A stretch of DNA of 64,000 nt, taken from the NCBI GenBank assembly GCA_934045075.1, contig OW203721.1:22320672-22384671 (forward strand), written 5' to 3'. Below are positions 22,046 to 31,980 of the stretch, one piece after another (within the stretch, counting starts at the first letter, position 1; each line of letters begins with the position of its first letter). The position numbers were made by a program, and so were the translations under genes. This DNA comes from Yponomeuta sedellus. Its lineage: Eukaryota > Arthropoda > Insecta > Lepidoptera > Yponomeutidae. The notes beneath the pieces are model-generated. The model worked only from the letters and a program-made list of their open reading frames with translations, was not told where the DNA came from and searched no databases.

Positions 22046-22359
22046 TTAAATCCGGAATTACTTAATTTTTGCCAGAAGATAAAAGTCCGACTAGCGCACG
22101 AAATTCTGTTGGAATCGTAACGTTTGTGGTAGCAAATTTTTATGGAATTTGTCACTTAGGCGATTGGAATTGTTCAGGATTTGGTGCGCGTAATACAGGG
22201 GCAGGTTTCGCAGTTATTCCACGAGCTTAATCATGGTGAGTAGGTACGGAGCTCGCGTCGTCAGCTGCTAATGTGCCCATAGTACACATTCTCATGTAAC
22301 AATAAACATGGCTTGAGAACTCGAAGTTTAAGGAGCTCCAACGAAAAAAAATCTTATTA
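22046..22359. other. Unassigned stretch
   Basis: Nothing recognised. Confidence 0.25.
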
Positions 22360-22371
22360 TTTTATTGTACA

Positions 22372-22577
22372 TTCATTCATTCATTCATTTCAGCCTATTG
22401 CAGTCCACTGCTGGACATAAGCCTCCCCCAGGGTGCGCCACAAGACCCGATCTCCCGTTTTCGCCATCCAGTCACCACCAGCCACCTTTTTCAGGTCGTC
22501 GGTCCATCTGGCCGGAGGGCGTCCTACACTACGCTTGCCGAGTCGTGGTCTCCATTCGAGAACCCGTCTGCTACAAC
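22372..22577 (-). pseudogene. RTE LINE 3' fragment with 12 bp target duplication
   Basis: Encodes the C-terminal end of an RTE-type reverse transcriptase: RRVLEWRPRLGKRSVGRPPA, TDDLKKVAGGDW and TLGEAYVQQWTAIG before the stop, then an ATGAATGA tail. TTTTATTGTACA flanks the insert (22360-22371 and 22578-22589). The frame is undamaged over its whole length, so the insertion is young, but only about 60 codons were copied. Confidence 0.9.
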
Positions 22578-22632
22578 TTTTATTGTACACAAATAAAAAA
22601 AAATTTTACACGAAATATAAGCATATGGCTCG

Positions 22633-22992
22633 AAGCGCTCGTAGCCCCGGCTGCCTGAGTGATCTTAAACGATCACGAAGGTAATTCAACATAGGGCGTG
22701 TTCAGCGCATGGATGGGTGACCGTCTATGACTAATGCTAGTGGCATTTTTCCGAGCGCTTCCGTGCTTCCCAAGGCACGTTAAGCAGTTGGTGCCAGCTG
22801 TCGTCGAGAGATAGCAGTCGTTAAGCCAAGTCAGAGGCCTAAGGAAGGCTTGAAAACTTCTGACAGTGAGACCGGCCACTAGTCTTGCAAGCCTCCACAA
22901 ATTCGGACTTTGCCCCCGTGGTGGAGTATGGCCTATACCTGCCTCAGGGAAGAGACCCGTGCCCCTCGGTGGGGACATTATGCGTTGATGAT
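22633..22992 (+). repeat. 5S-SINE, variant head
   Basis: The head differs from other copies (GCCCCGGCTGCCTGAGTGAT, AACATAGGGCGTGTTCAGCG) but keeps GGATGGGTGACCG; body and tail are ordinary, ending GGGGACATTATGCGTTGATG. Either a diverged subfamily or a head replaced by another 5S-like sequence. Confidence 0.8.
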
Positions 22993-23034
22993 GGATAGTA
23001 TAATAATAACAAAAATAACTTCCACACAACACAA

Positions 23035-23140
23035 TCACTTGTTTTGGTACCAAACTAGGATACCCTGTGCCATGGTCACCAGACACAGATATGACAAACA
23101 TGGAAATTCGCAGACTGATACCATTTTTAACAAAAATACT
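23035..23140 (-). repeat. Fragment of GACGACCTCTGTGG-family SINE body
   Basis: Contains AACTAGGATACCCTGTGCCA and GACAAACATGG, matching the body of the copies at 2240, 27225 and 59500; tRNA-like part missing. Confidence 0.6.
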
Positions 23141-23168
23141 ACCTAGTTCGAGGTCCGCGAGGAGCTAC

Positions 23169-23206
23169 GACAGAGAACTGAGCTAGTATTAGCTCAGTTC
23201 TCTGTC
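23169..23206. repeat. Perfect hairpin beside the piggyBac insertion
   Basis: GACAGAGAACTGAGCTA is exactly inverted after a 4-base loop (17 bp stem), ending 12 bases before the TTAA at which piggyBac inserted. Confidence 0.85.
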
Positions 23207-23222
23207 TAAAAAGCTATATTAA

Positions 23223-23521
23223 CCTTTAAGTAGTGACGTGGGGGTCTCACAGACGGCCTCGATGCAAAAAACAGTCTTGTGCCGTTAATTTTTGAAAGAC
23301 GCCACCGCCCCTCCCGCTACCTTCGGGTTTCGGTGGCGTGATCGGTCAGTCGAGTGCTCGCGCTCGTGACAGCAACACCTGTACCTGTACGACCGTTTGG
23401 TGTCCCTGAGACGTGAGGTCAGTATTTGCGTAAATGATTTATTAGACGTCACCTCAGTATTAGTGTATTTTTTTCTAAGTGTCTCTTATTCGTCACCTCA
23501 CTGTGTACGTTATTATTTTAG
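23223..23521 (+). promoter_or_regulatory. piggyBac 5' end and leader
   Basis: Contains the left inverted repeat, a GTCTCACAGAC small palindrome and two CGTCACCTCA motifs (about 23447 and 23493). The sequence just before the ATG, TTATTATTTTAG, looks like a splice acceptor, so a leader intron is possible. No clear TATA box seen. Confidence 0.45.
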
Positions 23522-25378
23522 ATGGATCAACCTGGACCTTCAGGAAATAGTCTAAAGCGAAAGCGAGTTGCACATAATACTTCGACAAATGAAAAGACCC
23601 TAAGGCAGTGGATAGAGGATGAGTTGGAGCGAGATTTCAGTGATGTGGATGATGAAGAAGTGGATCCAGATTTCTGTTTGCAAAGTGATCATGACTCAGC
23701 TTCAGAACAATCTGAGGATGAAGAAACTCAGGTATCTCAACAACAAACATTACCCAGCAGTTCAGTAGCGATGCAAGATTCGGGTCTACCTCCAATACCC
23801 CCATACGATAACCTAAACACAGAATCCCAAAGAAACCCAAGATACTACATAGGTAAGAACGGTTATAAATGGTCAAGCAATGAACCAGTGATGCGTAACT
23901 GTCGTTCACTAACCCACAACATCGTTGACATACCTAGATCACAGCCTAGAGCATTCACCAACCTAGAAGCCTTGTGGAGACATTTTATGGATGACGATAT
24001 TACTGATGAAATAATTGAATATACGAACAAAAAACTTGCCCAGATTCGAGTAAAATATAAAAATCAGGAAAAACCTGAGCTTCGCAACACGGACGCAGAA
24101 GAAATGAAGGCTTTCTTCGGGTTATTATTTTACTCATCAGTCTTCAAATCTAACCATGAGAATGCCAAATATATCTTTGCTACAGATGGTTCAGGCCGAG
24201 AGATATTTCGTGCAGTTATGTCCCAGTACAGATTTCTTACACTTTTGAACTGCATTCGCTTTGACGATGTAGAAACCAGACAGCAACGACTAGAGACTGA
24301 CAAACTGGCAGCAATTTCGGGTATATTTAACAAGTTTATATCCAATTGCAAAAAAGTTTATGTACCTGGTGCTTACTTATGCGTAGATGAAATGCTTGTT
24401 CCCTTTAGAGGCCGATGCAAGTTTATAATTTATATGCCCAAAAAACCTGCAAAGTACGGCCTTAAAATTTTGTTGGTTTGTGATGCTGAGACATTTTATG
24501 TTTATAATGCTTATATCTACTGTGGCAAGGAATCGGACGGTTTAGGTTTACCAGAAGACGACAAAAAGTTTGCAATTCCTACACAGTCAGTTCTTCGACT
24601 TTGTAAAGACTTTGAGAACACCAATCGTAACATCACTGCTGACAACTGGTTCAGCTCATATGAGCTAATGGAGGAGCTAAAACAGAGAGGGCTGACTTAT
24701 GTTGGTACTCTAAAAAAAAATAAACGTCACATTCCACCTGAATTTCAAGCGTCCAAAACAAGAGAACCAGAAACAGCATTGCATGGATTTACAAAAGACT
24801 TTACCTTGGTTTCCTATGTTCCCAAGAAATCTAAAGCAGTTTTACTGATTTCGTCCATGCATCACACGTCCGAAATTGATCCTGATACCAAAAAACCGGT
24901 CATTTTAATGGAGTATAATAAGACAAAGGGTGGGGTTGATGAAGTTGACAAAAAATGTTCAAACTATTCCTGTAGCCGCCGTACTCGCAGATGGCCTTTA
25001 GCAATTTTTTGTAGATTGCTAGACTTGAGCGGAGTGAATGCATTTGTGCTTTATAAGCAGTGTGCCAATGTATCAGATATATCAAGAGGACGATTTTTAC
25101 AGGATCTTGCCCGTGAATTAGTTTTGCCACATTTACAACGACGAGTCTACAATGACCGTCTTCCAAGAGAGCTAAGACTGACGATGAAACGGATTCTTGG
25201 CAGAGATTTACCACCAGAACCTAGCCGCATTGAGTCAGTTGTTGAAGAAAATGTCAAAAAGACTTGTAAGGTGTGTCCAGCAAGGCTGAAGCGACGCACA
25301 AAGTACAAATGCGTGACATGTCATAAGCCTATATGCTTGGGTTGTTCTAAAACAATCTGCAGCGACTGTACTGATTGA
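23522..25378 (+). CDS. piggyBac transposase, intact
   Basis: A 618-residue protein that would excise and insert the element at TTAA, acting in the nucleus. Residues 1-95 are acidic and Ser/Gln-rich (DDEEVDPDF near 43-51), typical of piggyBac N-termini. The DDE domain (PF13843-type, about 145-510) has its catalytic aspartates at D289 (LCVDEMLVPFRG), D374 (NITADNWFSS) and D473 with D476 (TKGGVDEVDKKC). The C-terminus has a Cys-rich zinc-binding module with C582, C585, C597, C600, C605, C608, C613 and C616. Length fits the family (about 590-640). No frameshift or stop. The start is chosen as the first ATG, just after a possible splice acceptor. Together with intact ends, this suggests a functional copy; activity is inferred. 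Confidence 0.95.
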   Translation: MDQPGPSGNSLKRKRVAHNTSTNEKTLRQWIEDELERDFSDVDDEEVDPDFCLQSDHDSASEQSEDEETQVSQQQTLPSSSVAMQDSGLPPIPPYDNLNTESQRNPRYYIGKNGYKWSSNEPVMRNCRSLTHNIVDIPRSQPRAFTNLEALWRHFMDDDITDEIIEYTNKKLAQIRVKYKNQEKPELRNTDAEEMKAFFGLLFYSSVFKSNHENAKYIFATDGSGREIFRAVMSQYRFLTLLNCIRFDDVETRQQRLETDKLAAISGIFNKFISNCKKVYVPGAYLCVDEMLVPFRGRCKFIIYMPKKPAKYGLKILLVCDAETFYVYNAYIYCGKESDGLGLPEDDKKFAIPTQSVLRLCKDFENTNRNITADNWFSSYELMEELKQRGLTYVGTLKKNKRHIPPEFQASKTREPETALHGFTKDFTLVSYVPKKSKAVLLISSMHHTSEIDPDTKKPVILMEYNKTKGGVDEVDKKCSNYSCSRRTRRWPLAIFCRLLDLSGVNAFVLYKQCANVSDISRGRFLQDLARELVLPHLQRRVYNDRLPRELRLTMKRILGRDLPPEPSRIESVVEENVKKTCKVCPARLKRRTKYKCVTCHKPICLGCSKTICSDCTD

Positions 25379-25789
25379 GACTGAATTTTGAAGACTAATT
25401 CTGTCATAGTTCCTATTTTGTTTTAGTAATTAAGTTGAAGAAGTAAGAAATTTTATGTTTTGTTAAAAAAGATATCTGTTTGTTTATTTCATAACACTTA
25501 AGAAGTTAATCTTCTATAGAATGTGATTTTATCGTAACTTTTGCCAAATGTCCTAATAAATGTTGATTAATGCTTAAATTGGGTTTAATTTTAGTCTATA
25601 CCATTAAAAAGAGGTTTTTTATTTCGACTACATAGAAAAAAATGTCTAATAATAATTAAGATCATACTTTTGAGCTAAATTGCGTAGACGTCTGTAAAAC
25701 GTCACGTCACCATTTATGAATCATCCAAACCACGTCACTACCTAAAGGTTAACATAATAATTATTATTATAAATATTCATGGACATATT

Positions 25790-25970
25790 ACACAGATCTC
25801 GCTAGCCCTACACTAAGTACAACGAAATGACTTGTGTTATAGGTGCTAACTCGACGATAGAAATAATACAATAAATACATAGTTAACATCCAAGACCCGA
25901 GACAAACTAGAAAAGTTCGTTTCCTAGTTTGACCCGGCCGGGGATCGAACCCGAGACCAGGCCGACCCAT
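25790..25970 (-). repeat. tRNA-derived SINE (CGGCCTGGTCTCGGG type)
   Basis: Minus strand starts near CATGGGTCGGCCTGGTCTCG with B box GGGTTCGATCCCCGG, followed by CCGGGTCAAACTAG and CTCGGGTCTTGGATGTTAAC. A distinct subfamily of tRNA-like SINE, seen once. Confidence 0.6.
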
Positions 25971-26567
25971 GATTGTAACACTTTTTGAAAAAAAAAAAAA
26001 ACATCTTTTACCTTTTCATCTACGTTAATAGATAATTCAAACAGCGGCCAGTGGCACCTTCACCTATACTAGAGTGAAGGGGACCCCTCGAACTCTGCAG
26101 TGCCAGAAAAAACTATGTATTTTTTTCTTTATTGGTGGCGTTTCTACACGGAGCCCCTTAAGAATACTTTTTGTACCTGAGGGTTGTCTCGTGGTAACTT
26201 TTTTAACGAGTTTTCGTACGGTTAAAATAAGAACATCCGAGCTCGCTCTTGACATTTGCTCGGCGAAATTACTTTGAACACAATATTATAAAATTATAAC
26301 ATTCCGTTACGTAGTACAAAGTACAATTATTACGCTGTTTCGCTTGCTAATTGTTGTTTATGTTATCCCTTGTGAGAATTTCGTTTAGTAACCGAGTTTT
26401 GCGTTCAGAAGCGTAAGGACGGGGCGCGGTCGGGCGACCGTCCGCGCCCTTAATTCTGTTAGTGCATTACAATACAATGACAGTTAAATGGTCTGGTCAC
26501 GTGACGTGTATTATGCCATTAGCCATTAGGTTTGAAACGTGTGCGGGCTTAGACTTAAAGCAGCAAT
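25971..26567. other. Unassigned stretch
   Basis: Contains a near palindrome of CACCTTCAC...GTGAAGGGG around 26055-26080. No family recognised. Confidence 0.25.
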
Positions 26568-26576
26568 AAATGACAT

Positions 26577-26955
26577 GAAGTGCTCGTGGCCTAGTCGGAC
26601 CGAGTGGTTAGAATCAATCACTTGAGTTGAGCACTACAGGCGCGGTCAGGAGCAGGATGGGTGACCGTCGCGAGACTACCGCTAGTGGCATTTTTTCCGA
26701 GCGCTTCCGTCTTTCGCAAGGCACGTTAAGCCGTTGGTGCCGGTTGTCATATAATAGCAGGCGCTAAGCTATTTCAGAGGCCTTATGGGCGGCTAGATAA
26801 CTTCTGACAGTAATGCCCGCCACTGCCTTACAATCCGCCACCAACCCGGACTTGGCCACCGTGGTGGAGTGTGGCCTAACCTTCCTGCGATGCAGGAAGA
26901 GACCGGTGCCCCAGCAGTGGGAACATACAAGGGTTGAAATCGAAAATCGAAATCG
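26577..26955 (+). repeat. 5S rRNA-like SINE, full length with target duplication
   Basis: A 379 bp copy flanked by AAATGACAT (26568-26576 and 26956-26964). Head GAAGTGCTCGTGGCCTAGTC, C-box region GGATGGGTGACCG, and a simple tail of AAATCG units after GGGTTG. One of the best copies for defining the family. Confidence 0.92.
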
Positions 26956-27224
26956 AAATGACATCGCCATGTTCGTGCAATTGTTGCTGTACTACAATTT
27001 TTTAACAGAATTTAGGGCCTGGACAGCGTTTCATAAAGGACTGTGCGAGTCAAAAAAATAAGATAAAACGACAAGAAATTCGTTGTACGTTGTGTTGCTG
27101 ATTAGTACAATTGTCTTCCCTATTTTTATTTCAGTACTTATACCATCCGTTTCGTAGAAGACCTTTTAATTAACCATAAAGTCGTATTTTCGTGTATCTA
27201 AATTGATTTCTTCTTTTACATTTA

Positions 27225-27413
27225 CATACTGGCACATACAATGCATCTGGCCCCACACTAGGATACCCTCTGTCGTGGGAACCAGAAACAACGGCATCAC
27301 AAACAAGTAAACATCCAAGACCTGGGGTTTTTTTGTCCCCAGCCGAGGATCGAACCCCGGACCTCTCGCAAGGTAGGCAGATGCGCTAACCGCTGCGCCA
27401 CAGAGGTCGTCAA
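27225..27413 (-). repeat. tRNA-derived SINE (GACGACCTCTGTGG family)
   Basis: Minus strand GACGACCTCTGTGGCGCAGC, B box GGTTCGATCCTCGG, then CCAGGTCTTGGATGTTTAC and the TATCCTAGTGTGGGGCCAGA block. Confidence 0.8.
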
Positions 27414-27450
27414 ATGATTTATTCCAAAGTTACATAAAATACGAAATACA

Positions 27451-27675
27451 GTCTGTTAGATTTTAGAATATACCTTGGGTTCTAGAGTAGGCTTCGGTTT
27501 TAGCCGAAAGCACACAAGTGTACGTAATACTACTTCCTGGTCTGTGTAAAACTTTTCTTTACTATTTTGAAAAGTTACGAGAAATTAAGTGTCAATTAGT
27601 TCGGATTTTTCTATTACACGAATATATCCGATTCTATCCGATAGTAGCCGGGGTATATTCTAAAAGCTAACAGAC
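27451..27675. mobile_element. MITE (GTCTGTTAG family), copy 2
   Basis: 225 bp with inverted ends GTCTGTTAGATTTTAGAATA and GTCTGTTAGCTTTTAGAATA (24 bp with TACC, one mismatch). Same interior as 13108-13329. Target duplication not clear (possibly TA-like). Confidence 0.82.
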
Positions 27676-27883
27676 TTTATTGCTACAATTATATACATAA
27701 CTAGCTGAACCTACAACGTTGTTTTGCCTTAGGCGAAGCCATGTGCAGGCAAGTATCCTCATAACAATAAGTGCGCTTCAGGCTTAGTCAGTACTTAGCG
27801 TAGAATATAAGCAATTGTACAATGATATTAAGTTCACTTCATACAATATACAAGCTGAGACTCTACTGGAACAGAAGCCGTTT

Positions 27884-28152
27884 ACAGTTAATTTATCCTC
27901 ACTTGTCCAATTTACTAAACAAGATTATACCAGTATAGTATGACTATTTGGTCGAAAAATGCCATATTCCTATAATTGAAGTAACGCAGATCACTATTTT
28001 AGATAACACGCTGCCAAATTTGTAAACTAAGTTCATAAACTTCCCAGAAAATTTCTATTTTTCGAATGAAATCTCAATTTTAGGTTAGAATATTGTTTTT
28101 AATAAAGTGTAAAGTACAGTCTATTTTTAGATAAATAGACTGTACTTTACAC
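27884..28152. mobile_element. MITE (ACAGTCTATTT family), with terminal hairpin
   Basis: Shares TTTGGTCGAAAAATG, ACGCAGATCACTATTTTAGA and AGGTTAGAATATTGTTTTTA with 60063-60442 on the opposite strand. At 28107-28126 and 28133-28152 lies a perfect 20 bp inverted repeat with a 6-base loop (GTGTAAAGTACAGTCTATTT). Confidence 0.65.
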
Positions 28153-28423
28153 CCCGTCTACCTGCGTGTGCAGCAATCACCTTCATACCATTACACATGA
28201 CTTGATATTATAAATTCAAAACGACCTAGGTTGAGAATGTAGTTAGAGAACATGCAGTGAGGGGAATATTGATTATTTGACCTTAATTTTAATCTAATCG
28301 CACCAAATGGTCAATAAACTACTTAAGTAACTTAGTTCTACTTAGATTGTAACCATAATTTACTGATGTTCAGAGTAATACTCCGATATAGGTATATTTT
28401 TGTAGTTTATATATGCAGGTTTA

Positions 28424-28430
<7 letters not shown>
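28153..28430. other. Unassigned AT-rich stretch
   Basis: Nothing recognised. Confidence 0.25.
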
Positions 28431-28514
<84 letters not shown>

Positions 28515-28606
28515 TTATAGCAGGTAAATAAATAATCATATATATATATATTATATAAATTATCATATATATATATATAATTTATTTACCTACTATAACT
28601 CTCTCC
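28431..28606. repeat. TA microsatellite inside a larger inverted repeat
   Basis: About 33 TA units and a GA run at 28499-28514, then AGTTATAGCAGGTAAATAAA inverted about 45 bases later as TTTATTTACCTACTATAACT, with TATATATA arms between. Strong cruciform potential. Confidence 0.85.
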
Positions 28607-28825
28607 GGGCACTACCCGCACTACTATCCACATAACCCAAGGTTAGCTGGAAGAAAATACTCATAAGTATTAAGCTCACCTTTGTACAAATATGCTTATT
28701 GTGCAATAAAGAATTTGCTAATCTAATTCTAATCTAATGTTAAATAAATGCTTTTCATTTTCACTATATCTTCGTGAAATAAATTCCCCTCGGTAGTACA
28801 CTGAAGCTACAAATATATACAATAC

Positions 28826-29035
28826 TAGCTGTGCCCCGCGGTGTTACCCGCGGTTTATCGATTTTCCCATGGGAATGAGATATTTTCCTGCCGTAAAACG
28901 TAGCCTATGTGTTAATGCAGGATGTCAGCTAACTCCATACCAAATTTTATTAACATCGCCCCAGCCGTTTAGACGTGAAGAAGAAACATACACACTCACA
29001 AACTTTCGGCTTTGTAATTTTAGTGTGATGTGATA
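28826..29035 (-). repeat. CTAG-ended repeat with hairpin (possible Helitron derivative)
   Basis: Opposite-orientation copy of 16567-16785: plus strand ACTAGCTGTGCCCCGCGGTG, TTACCCGCGG, then CAGCTAACTCCATACC and ends AGTGTGATGTGA. Confidence 0.68.
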
Positions 29036-29217
29036 AAGGTGTGATACATACTCTAAGTATATGTTTTGAATCATCAATGATGATGATCCTACAGATTTGC
29101 TATGTAGGGTTTAATCTGCCGGAAGGCAATGAACGAGATTGTCAGAGTCTTTTGACGTTACGAGTCGAATGATAGAAATAGCCCCACCATTATATGCTTC
29201 GCGCTATCTATCTATCT

Positions 29218-29390
29218 ATAATCAGCCCACATCAACCTACTGGGCTGGGCATAGGCCTCCTTTTTACTGCGCTATTTCTCAAGGTCCTAATCTAATCCAT
29301 TTATGACCCGCAAGCCTCACGATGTCGTCTCACCATCGTGTCGGTGGTCTGCCTAAGACTGCTTCGCGCTAAGACTTTTTTATTCCTAAA
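29218..29390 (-). pseudogene. RTE-like 3' fragment, degraded
   Basis: Minus strand shows the shape of the RTE C-terminus (GRPPT-like CGGTGGTC...ATGGTGAGACGACATCGT, and CCTATGCCCAGCCCAGTAGG where others read GTCCAGCAGTGG), with a TAGA tail on the plus strand as TCTATCTA. Frame is broken. Confidence 0.55.
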
Positions 29391-29394
29391 TAGT

Positions 29395-29657
29395 CATGTA
29401 TTTATAATAATATGTAAACTCTCTATTGAAATCTTTAGTTCTTCAGTCATAAAACGAACAGTAGCACAACGATCCACCTAAAATTTTTTGTCAATTTCTT
29501 TTATAATTTCTTCAGTTACTGCAGTCGTAGGGCGCCCTGAGCGCGATTCGTCATTAGTAGATGTTCTTCCTCTCTTAAACTCGGTACACCAACGTTCAAC
29601 CGTAGAGTAAGGTGGAGCATAATCCCCTAACGAAGCAATAGCACCGCAATTAAATGC
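29395..29657 (-). pseudogene. Mariner transposase N-terminal fragment
   Basis: Minus-strand frame has YSTVERWCTEFKRGR, NDESRSGRPTTAVTEEIIK and then a stop where mariners continue to the second helix-turn-helix. It is a third mariner type, different from those at 7740 and 54909. No ends seen. Confidence 0.75.
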
Positions 29658-29810
29658 AATATATTAGAAATAACGACGTCGGAGATAGCATTATACTAAT
29701 TATTATTAATAAACACATAAGCAGCTTAAACCTGATGCGAGTACATCGCTTTCATGCAAATGCAAAATGTTTATTTAGTCTGTTTTAATGAGTTCACTGA
29801 AGGATCACTA

Positions 29811-30289
29811 CATAGGCTTCTACTTATGTATGCGGAATCTGGGATTCCAATAATTTTAAACGCAATGTCTGACCTCCATGGTCAAATTCGTTCTTTTTTT
29901 AAATATAGGCCGCTAATATTTTTCTCTTATATACGTTAGCGTTTTGTTTTTGTTGGGTTTAAAATTTGTTCGCCTTGGATCCCGCACAACTAAACTCAGG
30001 ATCAAAAAGATGCTCGCGTCGAATGGTGCAAGTTGTTTATAAAAAAAAAACACGTGCCTTTTACATTACATTATCGCACAAGTACGTAATGAGATACATT
30101 ACGATATTGAAATTGGTGTAATTGCAACCACTTTACGAGCAAATATGTTATAAAAGTGTTATACAAATTGGTTTCATCGAATGCAAAAGTGCATCGATCA
30201 TAGTGGAGAATACTTTGAAAAACAATAAAAGCATATTTAGCCATAGACATTTGTTTATTTTTTCTATTCGCATACATAAGTAGCCCTCG
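29811..30289 (+). mobile_element. Deletion derivative of mariner at 54758
   Basis: 479 bp between TA dinucleotides (29809-29810 and 30290-30291). Keeps about 200 bases of each end of the element at 54758-56044, with a small middle piece (GATCAAAAAGATGCTCGCGT), plus about 130 bases of other sequence. Inverted ends contain CTACTTATGTATGCG. Non-autonomous. Confidence 0.88.
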
Positions 30290-30291
30290 TA

Positions 30292-30774
30292 ATTAGTGTT
30301 TTTGGTAGTTTATTCCACGTATTCATTAGGTACACGGTGCAGCAAGAAGTGTTTTCTGGGATTGCTTGTGTATGGTTGACTAGCCAAATTCAGCGACTTA
30401 TTGAGACTGACCCTTAAAACTGGACGCAAATTTTGGCAAAATAAATTAACTCAGTTTTAACGCAAGTTTTTCCAAATTAGCTTCGAGAATGCGAGGCTAT
30501 TCTATTCAAATCAAGTACATCGCGTCGGTGTAGTTACAGAGCTCTGCCACTAGGTTGCGCTATCGTAATCTACAAGCTGGCTACTTTTTAACCCGAAAAA
30601 TACACATCAGTATTGACACGCAAACGATATCACGGGCGACGCCCCCCTTGAGTACATATTATAAACCATCTGCTAGGGGAAACACGGTCAAGATTTTTTG
30701 TATCTCACTACCGGGTAGCGGTGAAATAAAGCGAAATGGCGCTAATTGAGCTGTTAATGGGATAAAACTTTTAT
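30292..30774. other. Unassigned stretch
   Basis: No family recognised. Confidence 0.25.
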
Positions 30775-30925
30775 CGTGACATTGTGCTCCCCTAGCTGGG
30801 GCTACCAAGCGGCCAAAGACCAGTTGGGCTCCACAGATATCGTTGGAAGGTTGAACTGGTCAAGGACCTTGCGATTTCGGGTGTCGGAGGCCAAGACCCG
30901 CTTCGGAACGCTGGCCAGCGGAGTA
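30775..30925 (+). pseudogene. Possible LINE reverse transcriptase C-terminal remnant
   Basis: One frame reads YRWKVELVKDLAISGV then QDPLRNAGQRSNYL, the pattern of the last module of a non-LTR reverse transcriptase (basic-aromatic, DL, then a W/R-rich end). A stop lies at its beginning. Weak assignment. Confidence 0.35.
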
Positions 30926-31048
30926 ACTATTTAGAATTTTTGCTTACTGGAAGTTTTCTTCCAGTAAACAAAATAGCTCATAAGTACCTATTGAATACTA
31001 AAGAAACAGTTTCAAGTCTTGCTTTGTTGCAATAACAAGTATAAATAG

Positions 31049-31150
31049 ATCGCGGTGGTAGCTCAGTGGGTAAAACAATGGACTCGCAAGCGCGAGACCC
31101 AACTTCGATCCCCAGAGCGGGCATGCGCCAATGACTTTGTTCAATTTCAA
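31049..31150 (+). repeat. tRNA-derived SINE head (ATGACTTTG family)
   Basis: GCGGTGGTAGCTCAGTGGGT (A box), CTCGCAAGCGCGAG arm and CTTCGATCCCC (weak B box), followed by CCAATGACTTTG. A mismatched B box and poor acceptor stem argue against a real tRNA gene. Confidence 0.7.
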
Positions 31151-31489
31151 AGTTACGTACAGTGCTACACAAGAAATAAGTCTCGCGGATGTACCTGCGC
31201 AGATGACCAAATTTTGGATGTGCGGCAAGTTGATCGACCAATCAGATACTTTCATTTTATGGTAGATCGCACGCCTTTGTTGCTATCGGTTGATTCAACG
31301 TCCTCGATGCAGGTGACTATTAGTTTCGCAATATTAGCGTGAGCGAAATAGGTAGCGCTAGTGCGGCAATCAATTCTGCACCTTAACTGTATCGGTTAAA
31401 GATCATGTTGAATGTACTTATAGCTTCGGGTACTTTCGTTACACTTCTTCCTAGTCTGCGCGAACGTAGATTCCTGAAGGGACTTTTAT

Positions 31490-31585
31490 GATGTGTAGTA
31501 CTGTACATTTGTGAATTAGAAGTCGCAATACCACACGCTAACTGTAAAGGACAACATCGTGAGGAAACCCGCGGCTTGGTAGGCT
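31490..31585 (+). repeat. SINE body fragment (ATGACTTTG family)
   Basis: TGTACATTTGTGAATTAGAA and GGACAACATCGTGAGGAAAC match the family body. Confidence 0.6.
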
Positions 31586-31980
31586 CCGCACGTATTGACT
31601 AGTCTTTCCTGTGGGCTAGGCCGACGAAGCTGACAGATGCTAAAGATGCTGGGCCTACACTATCTAAAAACCATGTCAGCATCCGAGTGGTCCCTTCGCC
31701 CATCGAGTGTGAGTGAAGATAACACTGGCGCTGTATACATCATCTTATTGCGTAAATGCAGAGGCCAATGAAAGTAGACTAAGTCACTTTTCCCCAGGAA
31801 CTTATGTTTCTACTCTTTTTATCGTTATTCGGTACCTAAAGCTTATTTGGGACGGGGTCAGCCCCAAGGGCTTTATAAATCCGGCCACAAACAGAGGGGT
31901 TTGATCCACTGGGTCGGGATTTCCCGGACTACTGGGCCGGTCTGTACCGAACATAAAACATATTACACACGAGAAGAGTG
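31586..31980. other. Unassigned stretch
   Basis: Includes CGGCTACCC-free, GC-moderate sequence with no family recognised. Confidence 0.25.

Larger units (their letters stand above)
23223..25748 (+). mobile_element. Complete piggyBac-like element
   Basis: TTAA occurs at both edges (23219-23222 and 25749-25752). Ends are inverted repeats: CCTTTAAGTAGTGACGTGG at the left, CCTTTAGGTAGTGACGTGG on the opposite strand at the right, one mismatch in 19. Both subterminal zones also carry ACAGACG. The 2526 bp unit holds one open transposase gene. TTAA duplication and excision without scars are the hallmark of the superfamily. Confidence 0.95.

Noticed and set aside
31049..31125. tRNA gene
   Set aside because: Poor B box and acceptor stem, followed by the ATGACTTTG SINE body.
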